Shown: piece after piece, positions 35,776 through 46,409 of the stretch | Numbering within the stretch: position 1 is the stretch's first letter | Layout of the letters: each line of letters begins with the position of its first letter | Origin: Corticium candelabrum | Taxonomy: Eukaryota; Porifera; Homoscleromorpha; Homosclerophorida; Plakinidae | Assembly (NCBI RefSeq): GCF_963422355.1 | Contig: NC_085095.1 | Location: forward strand, 773,957 to 837,956 | Direction: 5' to 3' | Length of the DNA stretch: 64,000 bases | Notes under the pieces: generated by a model | What the model was told of the DNA's origin: nothing | What the model saw: the letters and a program-made list of their open reading frames with translations, nothing else | Database searches by the model: none | Program-made: the position numbers and the translations under genes

Positions 35776-37237
35776 TGCTGTCTGATTGCTGTATATGTAA
35801 GTACAGTGTACAGTACTGTACATCGAACTGTGTAGGACACATGCAAAAGGTTGGTCACGTGACTAGGGTAGTTCAGTGTGGTGCAGTGCCACGAAACCAC
35901 GCTTTAGGGAGAACCCCGAACAGTAAATGGTATCGCAATATTAACGTCTTATTATAGCCTTCCAGCTAGAAGAGCAACTTCTTTCATTTGCAGACAATGT
36001 ACATGCATGCATGAGCACATGTACACTAGGTATCCTAGACTCGTGCCTAGTCCTCCTTCGTGCTTGGATGCTACACCACATGCGCTAGCTGTTACATGTG
36101 CATAGCACCATGTGGTTTCACGTATCCAGTCCTTCCGTGCTTAGGATAAAAACACGTGTAAAACCACATGGTCCTATACACACGTAACAGTTAGCACATG
36201 TGTAGCAACCTAGCATGAGGAGGACTGGGGACCAGTCTGAGTCTATGGTGGTATCCAGTGTGATCGCCATAATGTGGTACAGCACACATGAACACATTTG
36301 CATATCTCTTCATACAGGTTTGCATATACAGTAGAACACCACTTATCCGACACTCAGTTATCCGACAGCACGGATTATCCAACGGTGGATGGCTTGTCTA
36401 AACTGTGAGGCTGTGCACACACTAAAATTTTTTAGGATATGCGATTCCTGTGCGTACAGTACTACAGCAACTGTAATACAGCATGAAGAGCGAAAGCATT
36501 GATCCAGACTAAGATTAATGGTTACTGTAAGTCTTGACAGTTCCCATTAGTGTTCTCCCTAGTCAAAGAAGTTGTACTGTATTAGTTGTTACATGTACAA
36601 GTAGATGTTGAGCTTCTTTAAGTATTCTGCAGTCGTTTTCCAAATGCGTCAGTTATCCAACGTTTTCAGTTATCCGACGTCCTTTTGGTCCCATTCCTGT
36701 CGGATAAGTGGTGTCCTACTGAATCTGTCAGTCAATGTGCATCCAGGTTATACATGCAGTAAAATTTAATTGTAAAATTAAACTAAATTAATTACAAAAT
36801 TAAAATTATTAATATATAGTACATGCATATCTACTGTACCTGCAACTTCCTACACTAATACCTGAAATCTGCATGTATGGGTTAGGCCTACTCATTGAGC
36901 AAGATTGCTACTCGAGGCACTAGAAACCTACTCTTTGTAGTTTTTTAGTACACAACGAGCCAACCCTGCAACTACTCTAGTGAGCGAGCGTCTACCTGAG
37001 CACTGACATCCGCCAGCTTCTTCTTCAGCTCTTCGACGTCTCTTCTCAATCTTGTAGTTTCAGATGTCTTTCTCACAACCAAAGACACAAGCTGAATGAA
37101 ATGCAAGTTTACCAACGAAATTCAAAATCACAAAGAAATTGCCATTGTCTACTGACGTGTTTCGAAGCCTTTTCAAGCAGCTTTCTAAGCAACTTCGTGC
37201 ACAACAAGATGAACAATATCACAACAGCAACATTCAT
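34552..37237 (-). CDS. GET1: GET1 / WRB, tail-anchored protein insertion receptor subunit
   Basis: Six small reverse exons fit in phase: 37157-37237, 36996-37091, 35088-35157, 34948-35019, 34766-34858 and 34552-34622, giving 160 residues (human GET1 is 174). GET1 with CAMLG forms the ER receptor that releases tail-anchored proteins from GET3. The N-terminal helix MNVAVVILFILLCTKLL is followed by a basic coiled coil (RLRRDVEELKKKLADVSAQ). Then comes DEFAYHARLQRKLNK, which matches the conserved DEFARYARLERKINK of animal GET1. The C-terminal membrane region has SVPANFLYPMDGLLAYP, parallel to SVPVAVVPSKWITPLDRLVAFP. Intron 2 is large and holds repeats. The start codon lies 39 bases from the APEX1 ATG on the other strand. 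The last exon's acceptor (CTGAG|GG) was chosen by phase and similarity and is the least certain. Confidence 0.85.
35707..35771. repeat. CA microsatellite in GET1 intron 2
   Basis: Pure CA dinucleotide run of about 65 bases. Confidence 0.95.
36044..36231. repeat. Foldback repeat in GET1 intron 2
   Basis: Arms at 36044-36121 and 36159-36231 are inverted complements over about 75 bases with scattered mismatches (CTAGTCCTCCTTCGTGCTTG against CTAGCATGAGGAGGACT, and CACCATGTGGTTT against AAACCACATGGT). The loop is about 40 bases. No coding content; probably a small foldback transposon. Confidence 0.8.
36329..36721. mobile_element. Tigger/pogo-like MITE in GET1 intron 2
   Basis: Inverted termini CAGTAGAACACCACTTATCC (36329) and the complement of CAGTAGGACACCACTTATCC (to 36721) are typical of pogo/Tigger elements. 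The left end follows TA; the right flank reads AA. Internal repeats of GTTATCCGAC strengthen the match. No transposase frame. Confidence 0.82.
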
Positions 37238-37276
37238 TTTGAGACTGTTAGCGCGCGTTAAATAAACACGTACGTC
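37238..37276. promoter_or_regulatory. GET1-APEX1 bidirectional promoter core
   Basis: Only 39 bases separate the two divergent start codons, so each gene's 5' leader must begin inside or beyond the other's first exon. The interval contains AGCGCGCG and ACGTACGT-type palindromic stretches. No TATA box is recognised. Confidence 0.6.
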
Positions 37277-37539
37277 ATGCCTCCAAGAAAGAAGAAGGTA
37301 TTGGCTACATGAAGCTTTATTTGGACGCACTGAAACTGGCACGTTCTGCGCTATTTTCCAATCGGTTTTTTCGTGTATGGTTTCAATACAAGGGTTCACC
37401 AGCGGATGCAGCAGAACCTGATGAGAAAGAAAGCGCAGACGAGTTGGAGCCGAAACGAAAGATAAGGAAAACAAAGGAAAAAAAGGTAATACAAGCAAAT
37501 TATGTTCAAATCTTGCATTTTTTGTAACTATTAAAATTT

Positions 37540-37618
<79 letters not shown>

Positions 37619-39908
37619 ACGCGCGCGCTAATCATACTACTTACTGGATATGTTTTATATTTGTTGGGATGTTCAGTCAAATAACTAAAAAATAAAATTA
37701 AAACATGTATATATACTAAGTACTTCGTGTAATACATAAAACTGTGATGTCAGGTTACGAGTGACTCAGCAAGTGAAGATGCTGCAGCATCTATTGGGGA
37801 CCTCTCTAACGACAGCAAAACTGCGGATGGCAGGTACTGTAAATCAAATGAACTTGGACATAACATTTGAGAGTATGCATAGTGAACTTCTGTTGATTGT
37901 GATGAAATACAGTGTAGCTCTGTATTCCTATTGATGTTGCATTTAAATCTCTGATGTAAATCACTGCTTGTCACTGTGCAGGCCGTGGAAACTAAAGTTT
38001 ATGTCGTGGAATGTAAATGGATTGAAAGCTTGGTCGAAAAGGGTTTCATTTGCATTCAAAATGTCATCTCATTCAAATACTAGAGCATTTTACGTTGCAT
38101 TAAAGGGTTATACTGTTGACTACATCAAACGTGAAGATCCTGACATTTGCTGTCTGCAAGAAACCAAATGTGATAAAGACAACATACCAGAAGTACGTAA
38201 ATTTCAATGTACACAGTAACACTACACCCATGTTTGAACCGAGGGAATGTTGATCTCTCTTATCATCAGTGTTGCCGGCCTTCTTTATGGCTGGTGCCAA
38301 AATTGTGGCTGCAAACCGGTCTTTGGTGCCACGTGATTAATGTTAATAGTGATATCAGCAAATTGACCAAGCCTGAAACTCGAAAAATCGGCTAAATCAA
38401 GCAACCTGTTATATACAGTGGTATAGATCAAATGATTGCAAAATGCTCTATACAGCGTTAGCTGTTTGCTGAAACTAAAGCCCGGTTCACAGTATTGACG
38501 CTGACACTCAGCTGAGCTTCCACATCAAAGACGCCGCCTTGGTGCAGGCGGAATTCTTTGATGTTGACACTGACGCTGGAATAGGATTCATGTCTATGTC
38601 AGCATCAGCTTCGACGTTAGCGTCGTCCTGTGAACCGGGCTTAAGTTACTTCATGCCAGGTCTGGTGTCAATATTTTGAAGTCTGGTGCCACAACTGGCA
38701 CCATCACCATGGCATTGGCATCCCTGAATCATTTACACAGTGATCATTATTTTCTACAAACATCAAGAAATAAATGCGTTAGTATAAATGTATGAACTAG
38801 ATGCTTATACACAAACTTGGTTTTTCCATTGAGGGACTGATGTTGTATTCCTGCAATGCATTAGTGTAATAACAATTATTAAGCAAGTCTATTACAGGAG
38901 GCAAAGCTGGAAGGCTACCATACATTTTGGTTGTCTGGAGAAAGGAAGGGGTACTCTGGAACAGGGTCAGTGACGAGACGTGTATGGCAATAGTGTAGGT
39001 GGTGATACTAAGAGTTGCACGTTGTGTTAGTCTCTACAGCAAAGTAAAGCCGATGAATGTGACGTACGGGATGGGTGAGCGGTCGTATCCTTCAATGCAT
39101 CGAAGTTTCGAATATTTGTGGATTTATTGGTGGGTGTAGGTGTCGAGGAACACGACAAAGAAGGAAGGTTGATAACAGCAGAATACGAAACCTTCTACTT
39201 TGTTGGCTCATGTAAGGCAGGCATCGATTTTTTATCATTCACTGATGCTGTAAGATTGTATGGCATTGATTATGTAGATGTTCCGAATGCTGGTCGAGGC
39301 CTACCAAGGTAGTGATATCCCTCCATTACATTCTACTCTATAAAAGCATTTGTTGCATGGTAGGCTAGGCTACCGTCAAACATGGGACACAGCCTTACAG
39401 AATTACCTTGTAGAACTCGATAAGAAAAAGCCTGTTGTGTTCTGTGGCGACTTGAATGTCGCCCACAAAGAGATAGGTAATATTGCTTGCTGTGGTTATG
39501 TTATTACTTGTGTATTAGAGTCTTCGATTGGTATGTTGTGACCTAGACATTGCTAATCCGAAGAGCAATAAGAAGTCAGCTGGTTTTACGATGGAAGAAA
39601 GAGAAGGGTTTTCGGATCTTCTCTCTTGTGGGTTTGTTGACTCATTTCGTTGTCTTTACCCGGATAAGAAAGGTGCATACACATTCTGGGTCGCCACCTC
39701 TCGAACAGCAAGAGCAGATAATGTTGGATGGTCAGTACCGTTTCTTGCTTTCATTGTGGGTTTGTACAAGTGTGTGGTGAATGACTTTAGGCGTCTTGAC
39801 TATTTTGTCATCTCACAACGACTGGAGAGTGACCTTTGTGACAATGTTATCAGATCAAGTGTTAAGGGCAGTGATCATTGCCCCATTGTTTTGTTTTTGG
39901 CCACATAA
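37277..39908 (+). CDS. APEX1: APEX1, AP endonuclease / base-excision repair nuclease
   Basis: Twelve exons: 37277-37297, 37393-37485, 37754-37833, 37982-38042, 38106-38192, 38898-38965, 39031-39074, 39140-39211, 39278-39308, 39364-39476, 39547-39730 and 39791-39908, giving 323 residues (human 318). It is an Mg-dependent exonuclease III-type enzyme that cuts 5' of abasic sites in the nucleus. Catalytic motifs are all present: [19 protein letters not shown] (metal-binding Glu), YVPNAGRGL (Tyr), FCGDLNVAH (Asp/Asn), NVGWRLDYF and [13 protein letters not shown] (Asp-His). The N-terminus is Lys/Arg-rich and acidic (nuclear localisation and disordered tail, as in human APEX1). Two introns (38043-38105 and 39212-39277) are multiples of three without in-frame stops; alignment to the family shows both should be removed. 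Confidence 0.94.
37543..37618. repeat. GT microsatellite in APEX1 intron 2
   Basis: GT run of about 75 bases ending in GCACGCGCGCGC. Confidence 0.95.
38479..38641. mobile_element. Harbinger-like MITE in APEX1 intron
   Basis: A 163-base element with perfect 14-base inverted ends AGCCCGGTTCACAG and CTGTGAACCGGGCT, flanked by TAA on both sides (38476-38478, 38642-38644), a 3-bp target duplication of the PIF/Harbinger type. Its interior is related to the element at 12967-13115. Confidence 0.82.
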
Positions 39909-40956
39909 AGGTTGAGGCCTCACAGTTCAGACTGCTAGTGTAACTGCCATGGCAATGCCGGTTTGTTTCAAGACATCTTTTTATGATGTACACTGTTCTC
40001 TAACACAAATCAGTTGTTGAGTTGAACATTTGTTGAGATACCAATGTATGTGACCTTGTTCATTAGTACAGTCCATGCATTGAGTATGACGGCAATTTTC
40101 AATAGAATAAATTTGAATGTGTGAATTGATTGTGGCCATTTGAGAGGGAGAACTTTATATATGATGTGTAGGATTGTTATGGATAAGAACGGTATGTGGT
40201 GTCTGCACTGTCTTTCAGGGTTGCTATCTGTGTCAGAGTCTATAATTAGTTAACTAATTACGCTAATACTGATAGGGAGGGACAGTGTCACAGTTATATG
40301 AATACATTGCATTACATTTTGTATTAATTGTATAATTTGAATATTGCTATCAAGGGTCGTTTGATATCTTAAGTTAATTTAGATTGTTTCAATTGAATTT
40401 GGCATAAGCTTAAATTTACTTATTAAATTAACGCAAAGTGACCTGGGATGTAGGCGCGCAAATATCTTCAAAGGTGATTATAGCCTAAAGCTAACCCTAA
40501 TATATGTCAACAATAATCGGTATTGGTATCGGTATCGGTATTGGTATCGGCATCGGTATTGGTATTGGTATCGGTATCGGTATCGGTATTGGCGCGGCGA
40601 TACCGGAGTTGGACAGTGTCGGTATCGGTCTTCCGATACCTCGCGCGCGGGTCTGGCACTTCAAGGGCGGATGTGGTTCTATGGAACAATAAGGCGTCGA
40701 GGTAAAGGCAATGTTTTGTTTTTAAATTAATGCTCTTTCTGATCTATTAACTTAATAATAGTTAATACCACAACAAAATTGAATTATCAGTGGTATTGGT
40801 ATCGGTATCGGCCGATCGATACTTGGAAAGCGAGGTATATGGGTATATAAAGTATCAGCAGACTTGGTATCGGTGGAACACTAATTAGCTAAATTAATAA
40901 ATAAACTAACAATATTCAGTGAATAAATGACGCAAGAGTAACTTTTAAAACTAGAG
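39909..40956. other. APEX1 3' flank and hexanucleotide satellite
   Basis: After APEX1 the sequence holds a GGTATY hexamer array (about 40518-40594) followed by short palindromic pieces of the same motif (TATCGGTCTTCCGATACC at about 40622, GGTATCGGCCGATCGATACC-like near 40798-40822). No coding exon seen; frames through the array are repeat artefacts. Confidence 0.75.
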
Positions 40957-41397
40957 CCTGGTTCGTTCACACTAGATGCCGTTCAGTTGAGCGGCACGTC
41001 GATAATCAAAAATTAACGGAAACGGAAACATTAATTGTGAAGACATGCCGCGTGGCAAAGCGGCAAGCTCCAAATGTTATCGGCGTGCCGCTAGAAAGTA
41101 GTCTCACGTAGCCAGCCTCTTCCCTTTTCGCAATCCGGATGTCGAAAAGGGGGAGGGACTGGCTACGCGAATAAGGATAGGCCAAAAAAATTTAGTGTTC
41201 TATCTGCGGAAACGGCACGCTGCTGCTGAACTTGGCCCAGGTGTACTGTACTGTACTGTAATTACCACGCCTCGGGAGCCATGCAGGCAAAGAGCATCGT
41301 CGTCAAAATGTTACCAGAGACTGCGGCGCGGCAGACGTCGGCAGCCAGCGGTTTTCTGCGCCGTGCCGCTGAAGTGAACGGCACGTATTGTGACTAG
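40957..41397. mobile_element. MITE with a second MITE nested inside
   Basis: The outer element has inverted ends TGCCGTTCAGTTGAGCGGCA (40977) and the complement CGTGCCGCTGAAGTGAACGG (41362), preceded by CCTGGTTCGTTCACAC, similar to the AAGCCYGGTT family. At 41102-41170 it is interrupted by a hairpin of the CTCGCGTAGCCAG family (arms about 28 bases, short loop). It ends about 175 bases before the kinase start codon. Confidence 0.75.
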
Positions 41398-41574
41398 ACT
41401 TACCTGGGTGATACGCTCGCAAATTAATTGCGCGCCGGCGGCACTGCCACATTTAGCAAAGTTGCTTCCTTTGTGTCGCTTGCGCACTTTTATGCGCAAC
41501 TCGTCACAATCTGTCCTCCTGCAACAGATGTGCGACTAACCAAGTGCTGCACGCTGTAGTTATCGTTCTAAAAG

Positions 41575-44500
41575 ATGAACTCTCTCCTTGCATTGACGGC
41601 TACGATTCTCACCACAGCAGCCTACAACCGTGCAAATGGACAGCACAATGAAAGCGGCAGTCAAAGACAAGAGCCCGTTCTAATAGGCTCCAAGACTAGA
41701 GACGAGGCTCGTCTCTCGTTTCTTGACAACAAAACGGCTGGTATTTGGTACAGCTTTGATAACTGGCAATGTAATGCACCTTTGGATGACACTCCTCACG
41801 GACGTCTCTTGTTTGCATCTTATTACTCAGGGAGAAGTGTTGGGAAGAGGATGCTCGTGGTCTCACTGCCTAGGACGTCCATCGCACACGGTGCCCCTGA
41901 AACGTGGAGCTACAGATTAGAAACCAATTCGTGGAGCATGATCGAAAACAAGCCACAAGTACTTCCTGGTGTCTTCCAAAGTTCGGTTCTCGCCACCGTT
42001 TGCCAAACGAAAGTTCTTTACATTAAATCACGACGAAACGATGTGCCTTCGGTGTGGATATTTGATGGTGTCTCTGAGACTTGGCATGAAAGAGAGTTGG
42101 TGAAAGCTTTGGCCCCGTATATCAACGAAAAGGAAGGAGCCGCCTACGTATCTTTACCCGATCCACGCGCGTCGGTTACTACTTCTTGTGAATGCCGTCA
42201 TGCTGTAGTTGGTTTCAGCAAGAAAACGAGAGTTGTATGGAAATTGGCCTGCAATGATACGAACACAAGCTCTCTTTACTACTGGACACAAATCAGCGCG
42301 AGACCAGACAAGTCAAACCCTAAATCATATGATAAAAAGGGATTTTACCCTAGAATTCCGGTCTACTTTACGGCAGTTGCAGTAAGCTCCAACAGTGCTA
42401 GTACTATTAGTAGTACTATTCTAATGATGGCATCCGACGGCCTGTGGAAATATGACCTTTATTGGAATCAATGGTATCTCGTTAATCAACAAGACAAGTT
42501 AGTGTCAAATCAAGTCACGACGACAGCAGCTTACTTTCATGAAAAAGAAATGTATATGCTCTTTACCATGGACTTTGAGCAGGCCACACTCCTGCAATTT
42601 GGTATGACGGCGAAGACTTGGAGCGTGATAACAGTGTCTCCTCTTGGCGAAATACTGAATTCTATTATTCCTCATTATGTTGCAATTAGTGATAATTCAA
42701 GATTTCTGTTGTATGGAGGAACCGGAAAAGACTGTAAGCAAAACATATGGGAACTGCATAATACAAGCTCGCTTGAATGGATGTACTCTCGTGTCTCGGG
42801 GCCTGCATTGTCGCCTCGAGACGTCGGAGGAGATTCGGCTAAAGCTCTCTCCACCATGTCAACCAACAACTTTGTGTACATGCTTGTTGATACCGACAGA
42901 TTGAGTCTACTGGAAAGACGCGAGCTTTGGAAATTGAATTTGCTAACAATGAGGTGGACGTTGATAAAAAGAATTTCTATTAGCCTTGTAGACCAAAATT
43001 CAATTTCATTCTGTCTTCTGTATGAGAACTTATATCTCTTGATATATAACTATCCCAGACAGACATCTCTTGTAATACAAGGCCACGACATAAACGATGA
43101 CTCGTGGATTTTCCGTTACTCATCGCCTCTACTGACCCCAGACGAGCGTCAACCAACAGGAAGAATCGACTTCTGCGTCACTGTTATCAATAGTTCTACT
43201 TTGCTGCTTTACGGTGGGAGGCAAAAAGTCAGGGGCAATGAGTATCGGTATCTATGTGATTTGTGGGCTGCCACGTTCGATAGGCCTCCTGCACAAAACA
43301 TCAAGTGGACCCTCTTAGACAATGGATGTGACCGAGGAGATATCCTACGCCCTCCTGGCAGGATCCGATACAGATGTGTGTATTACAACAATTCATTTTT
43401 TGCTATTGGAGGTGGTAGTGAGATAAGCCCCAAACAGCATTTATCAGGCTGCCATCTAGACATATGGCAGTTCAGTCTACTGGCACAGAGATGGAAACAT
43501 GCGTTTGCTGGTGATGAAACTAATCAAGCGTGCATCACAAGTGCTATAGCTGTAGGTCCACAAATAGCGGTGACATTTCAACGGAGAAGTAAGTATTCCT
43601 TCGAGCTGGAACAGTTCCGCCATGCGTATGAACTCTGGTTTTATGTCATTCCTGCGACGAAATGGACTCTGCTGTCTAGAATGGAATCCTATGAGACGTT
43701 TCTACCGGTTGTCTGGAACGGACTGATTTTCTTCTTTGACACTGCACTCGGAGAGATCTCCTACATGAAACTGAGCTGCCCACCCGGTCACAGCTCTCCT
43801 GATCTTTATCACAAAGTGTGTTCACCTTGTTCATTAGGATCATATGCCCCAGGAGCAGAAGAAAATACTTGCATACCGTGCCCTAGAGGTTTAACCACGG
43901 CTTCTATAGGAGCTACATCGTTGTCAAATTGTTCGGTGTGTCAGCTCAGTCCCTGCTTCTACGGATCTTGCATAGTATCTCTAACCGAAGGTGTACCGGG
44001 TCCTCTGTGTCAATGCCACGTGGGGTTTTCAGGTCGAAATTGTCAAAACCCTAGATTTATACTAATAACCATATTTGTAGCTGCTGCAGTTGCTGCCGTA
44101 TTGTGGGGCCTCGTAAGACTCGTTCGTCTGTGGAAAAACAAAAAGATTAGAGAGAAATCTCTAATACATCACGTGCAAGTGTTAACGGGCGTTTGGAATA
44201 TTCAAGAAGAGGAAATCTCGGAAATGAGTCTGGTCGGAGTTGGAGGATATGGCCAAGTGTACCAGGCAAAGTACAGAGACATGATGGTGGCCATGAAAAT
44301 GCTGCATATTCCGTCTATCAAAAATTCCGACATGTTGGAGTTCGAAAGAGAAATCAAATTTATGCAAACCGTCCGTCATCCTAACATCGTCTTGTTCCTC
44401 GGAGCAGGTCAAACCAAAGAAGGCAGACCATTCATTATTTCTGAATTTGTCGCTAACGGTTCTCTTCGAAATCTTCTTGACGACGTCTCACAAGAAATAG

Positions 44501-45242
44501 AAGACAAGAGGAAATTGAAATTTGCCCTCGATGTCGCTCGTGGAATGAAATTTCTCCACAGTCTCACGCCTCCTCGCGCTCACTGTGACCTAAAAAGCGA
44601 CAATCTCCTACGAAGTGAAACCGACATTGTGAAAATTGCAGACTTTGGCCTTGGCACTCATGTCGATCAGACTACCTTAAACCCTAGAAGTCGTCGAGGA
44701 GTAAGAAATTGGTTGCGCACGCGTAACAAGTCATCATCCGTGCAACTGCCTCTACTTGACTTGCAAAGGCAAGACTCTAGTCATGATCGAGGAGCAGTGA
44801 GATGGTGTGCTCCTGAGCTTCTAAGTGATAGCAAGACAATACATACAACTGCCTCAGATGTCTACAGGTAATATACATTACACTTCAATTTCGCAAATAC
44901 TTCAATTAGGCTTCTTCAAGCTTAATTTCCATTTTTGGTGTTACTCAACTTCAGCCCATTTGTCTTGTTGCATTCTGCCAATAATCAATTGAGTTCATTG
45001 TGTTTAGTTTTGGTGTCGTGTTGTGGGAGATTGTGACCAGGAAGCTGCCCTTTATTAACTACAGCTTTAACTTTCAAGTCGTGGATGCCGTGATAGCTGG
45101 AGAAAGACCTGCCATACCCAATGATTGTAATCCAGACATCAAGCTTCTAATTCAAGATTGTTGGGTCGTCAATCTCACACAGAGACCCAGTTTCAAGGAC
45201 ATTGAAATACGTATCATTGATGTGTCTTCAGCGTGTCTGTAG
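41575..45242 (+). CDS. Receptor-type TKL-like kinase with propeller ectodomain
   Basis: Exons 41575-44867 and 45008-45242 (phase 2) give 1175 residues. A signal peptide (MNSLLALTATILTTAAYNRA) is followed by a long ectodomain (about residues 50-720) of kelch/galactose-oxidase-like repeats with recurrent W-x-Y/L strands and FLLYGGTGK, LLLYGGRQK and FAIGGGSE turns. Next come a Cys-rich GCC2/GCC3 (ephrin-receptor-like) module (from CPPGHSS, about 733), an EGF-like module ending CQCHVGFSGRNCQ, one membrane helix (about 828-850) and a kinase domain. The kinase has the glycine loop GVGGYGQVYQ, VAMK lysine (about 908), AHCDLKSDNLL (about 1002), DFGLG (about 1023), a long activation segment of about 50 residues, RWCAPELL and SDVYSFGVVLWE. 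The catalytic loop reads HCD instead of HRD. The fold looks TKL/dual-specificity. No orthologue named. Confidence 0.9.
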
Positions 45243-46346
45243 CATAGACTTTAGCACAATCACTGAAATATACATATCATTGTATCTTGCTGTACTTTAG
45301 ATAGGCTTATTTGCTGGCAATATCACACCGCGCAGAACGTAGTTTGTCCTAAAAAGTTTCAGCCTCCAACGAGCTTAGACACACTGAAACAACAAACTGG
45401 ACAATATAATATGCCTTTAAGAAACAGAAATGGCACCATTGGACAAGCGGCTTAAAAACAATGGCGTTGCCATGCAGCCTTCCATGGTTGGGGTTACAGA
45501 CTGGTAGTCGACATCAAACTTAATTAATTTAGACTGACTACATAGAAATGATTCAAACTGCTTGCCCCATTGCATGATGCCCTTCATATATATTCTGAAT
45601 TCTAAGCACCAGTATATCATTGCCACTTCTTGCTCAGCGCTGTCTCAGTGCAATTAGATCATCTATTTGTGGTTGTGGATACTATACTATGAAATTCATA
45701 AACGTCTGTCTTGGGAGAGGAGAAAGAGAGGGGGAGAAGGATAGTCAGATAAACGGAGGAGAGGAGAGGGGTAGAGGGCGGAGGGGAGAGGGGCAGAGGG
45801 CGGAGGGGAGAGGGGCAGAGGGCGGAGGGGAGAGGAGCAGAGGGGAGAGGGGAAGAGGGCGGAGGGGAGAGGGGCAGAGGGGAGAGGGGCAGAGGGGAGA
45901 GGGGCAGAGGGGAGAGGGGCAGAGGGCGGAGGGGAGACGGGAGAGGAGGAGAGGGCGACAGGAGAGGAGGAGAGGGCGGAGGAGAGAGGGAAAGAGAGGG
46001 GAGAGGTTAGAGAAGAGGGAAAGAGAGAAGAGGAGAACGAGGGGAGAGGGAGGAGAGCAGCAACTGTGTTTTCATTAGGAATAACTTCACCTACCCATGT
46101 AGTAAAAGTTCACAGGTACGTGTAGTTTGTATCTACAGTATACCACCGTATATGATGCAAACATATTACTTCATATTTAGTTGTCAGCATTATAAAAGTT
46201 AATGAAATAGTGGAAAGGCTATTGGTATCAGCCATTACAGGCCAGGCTATCAGTTATTGAAAACTACCTTGTGTTACCAAAGCTTTATGAAAGAAGTCAG
46301 TAAACAATAGAACAATTTGGCTGAAAGTAAATCAGACACCGTTAAG
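45243..46346. other. Intergenic with a purine-rich minisatellite
   Basis: 3' flank of the kinase gene. From about 45716 to 46060 the plus strand is almost pure G/A, built from variants of GAGAGGGGCAGAGGGCGGAG. The open frame across it is a repeat artefact. Nothing else recognised. Confidence 0.85.
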
Positions 46347-46409
46347 TCATCCAAAAAAGCAAAAATAAACCCTAAGTAATCTACTCATACAGTCGATCCG
46401 ATACTTGTA

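Noticed and set aside
37109-37498. 129-residue reverse frame starting inside APEX1
   Set aside because: Only its internal part from Met at 37237 is GET1 exon 1; the upstream part overlaps APEX1 exons and lacks similarity.
45620-46078. Gly/Glu/Arg-rich 152-residue frame
   Set aside because: Produced by the purine minisatellite; no start context, splice partner or family similarity.
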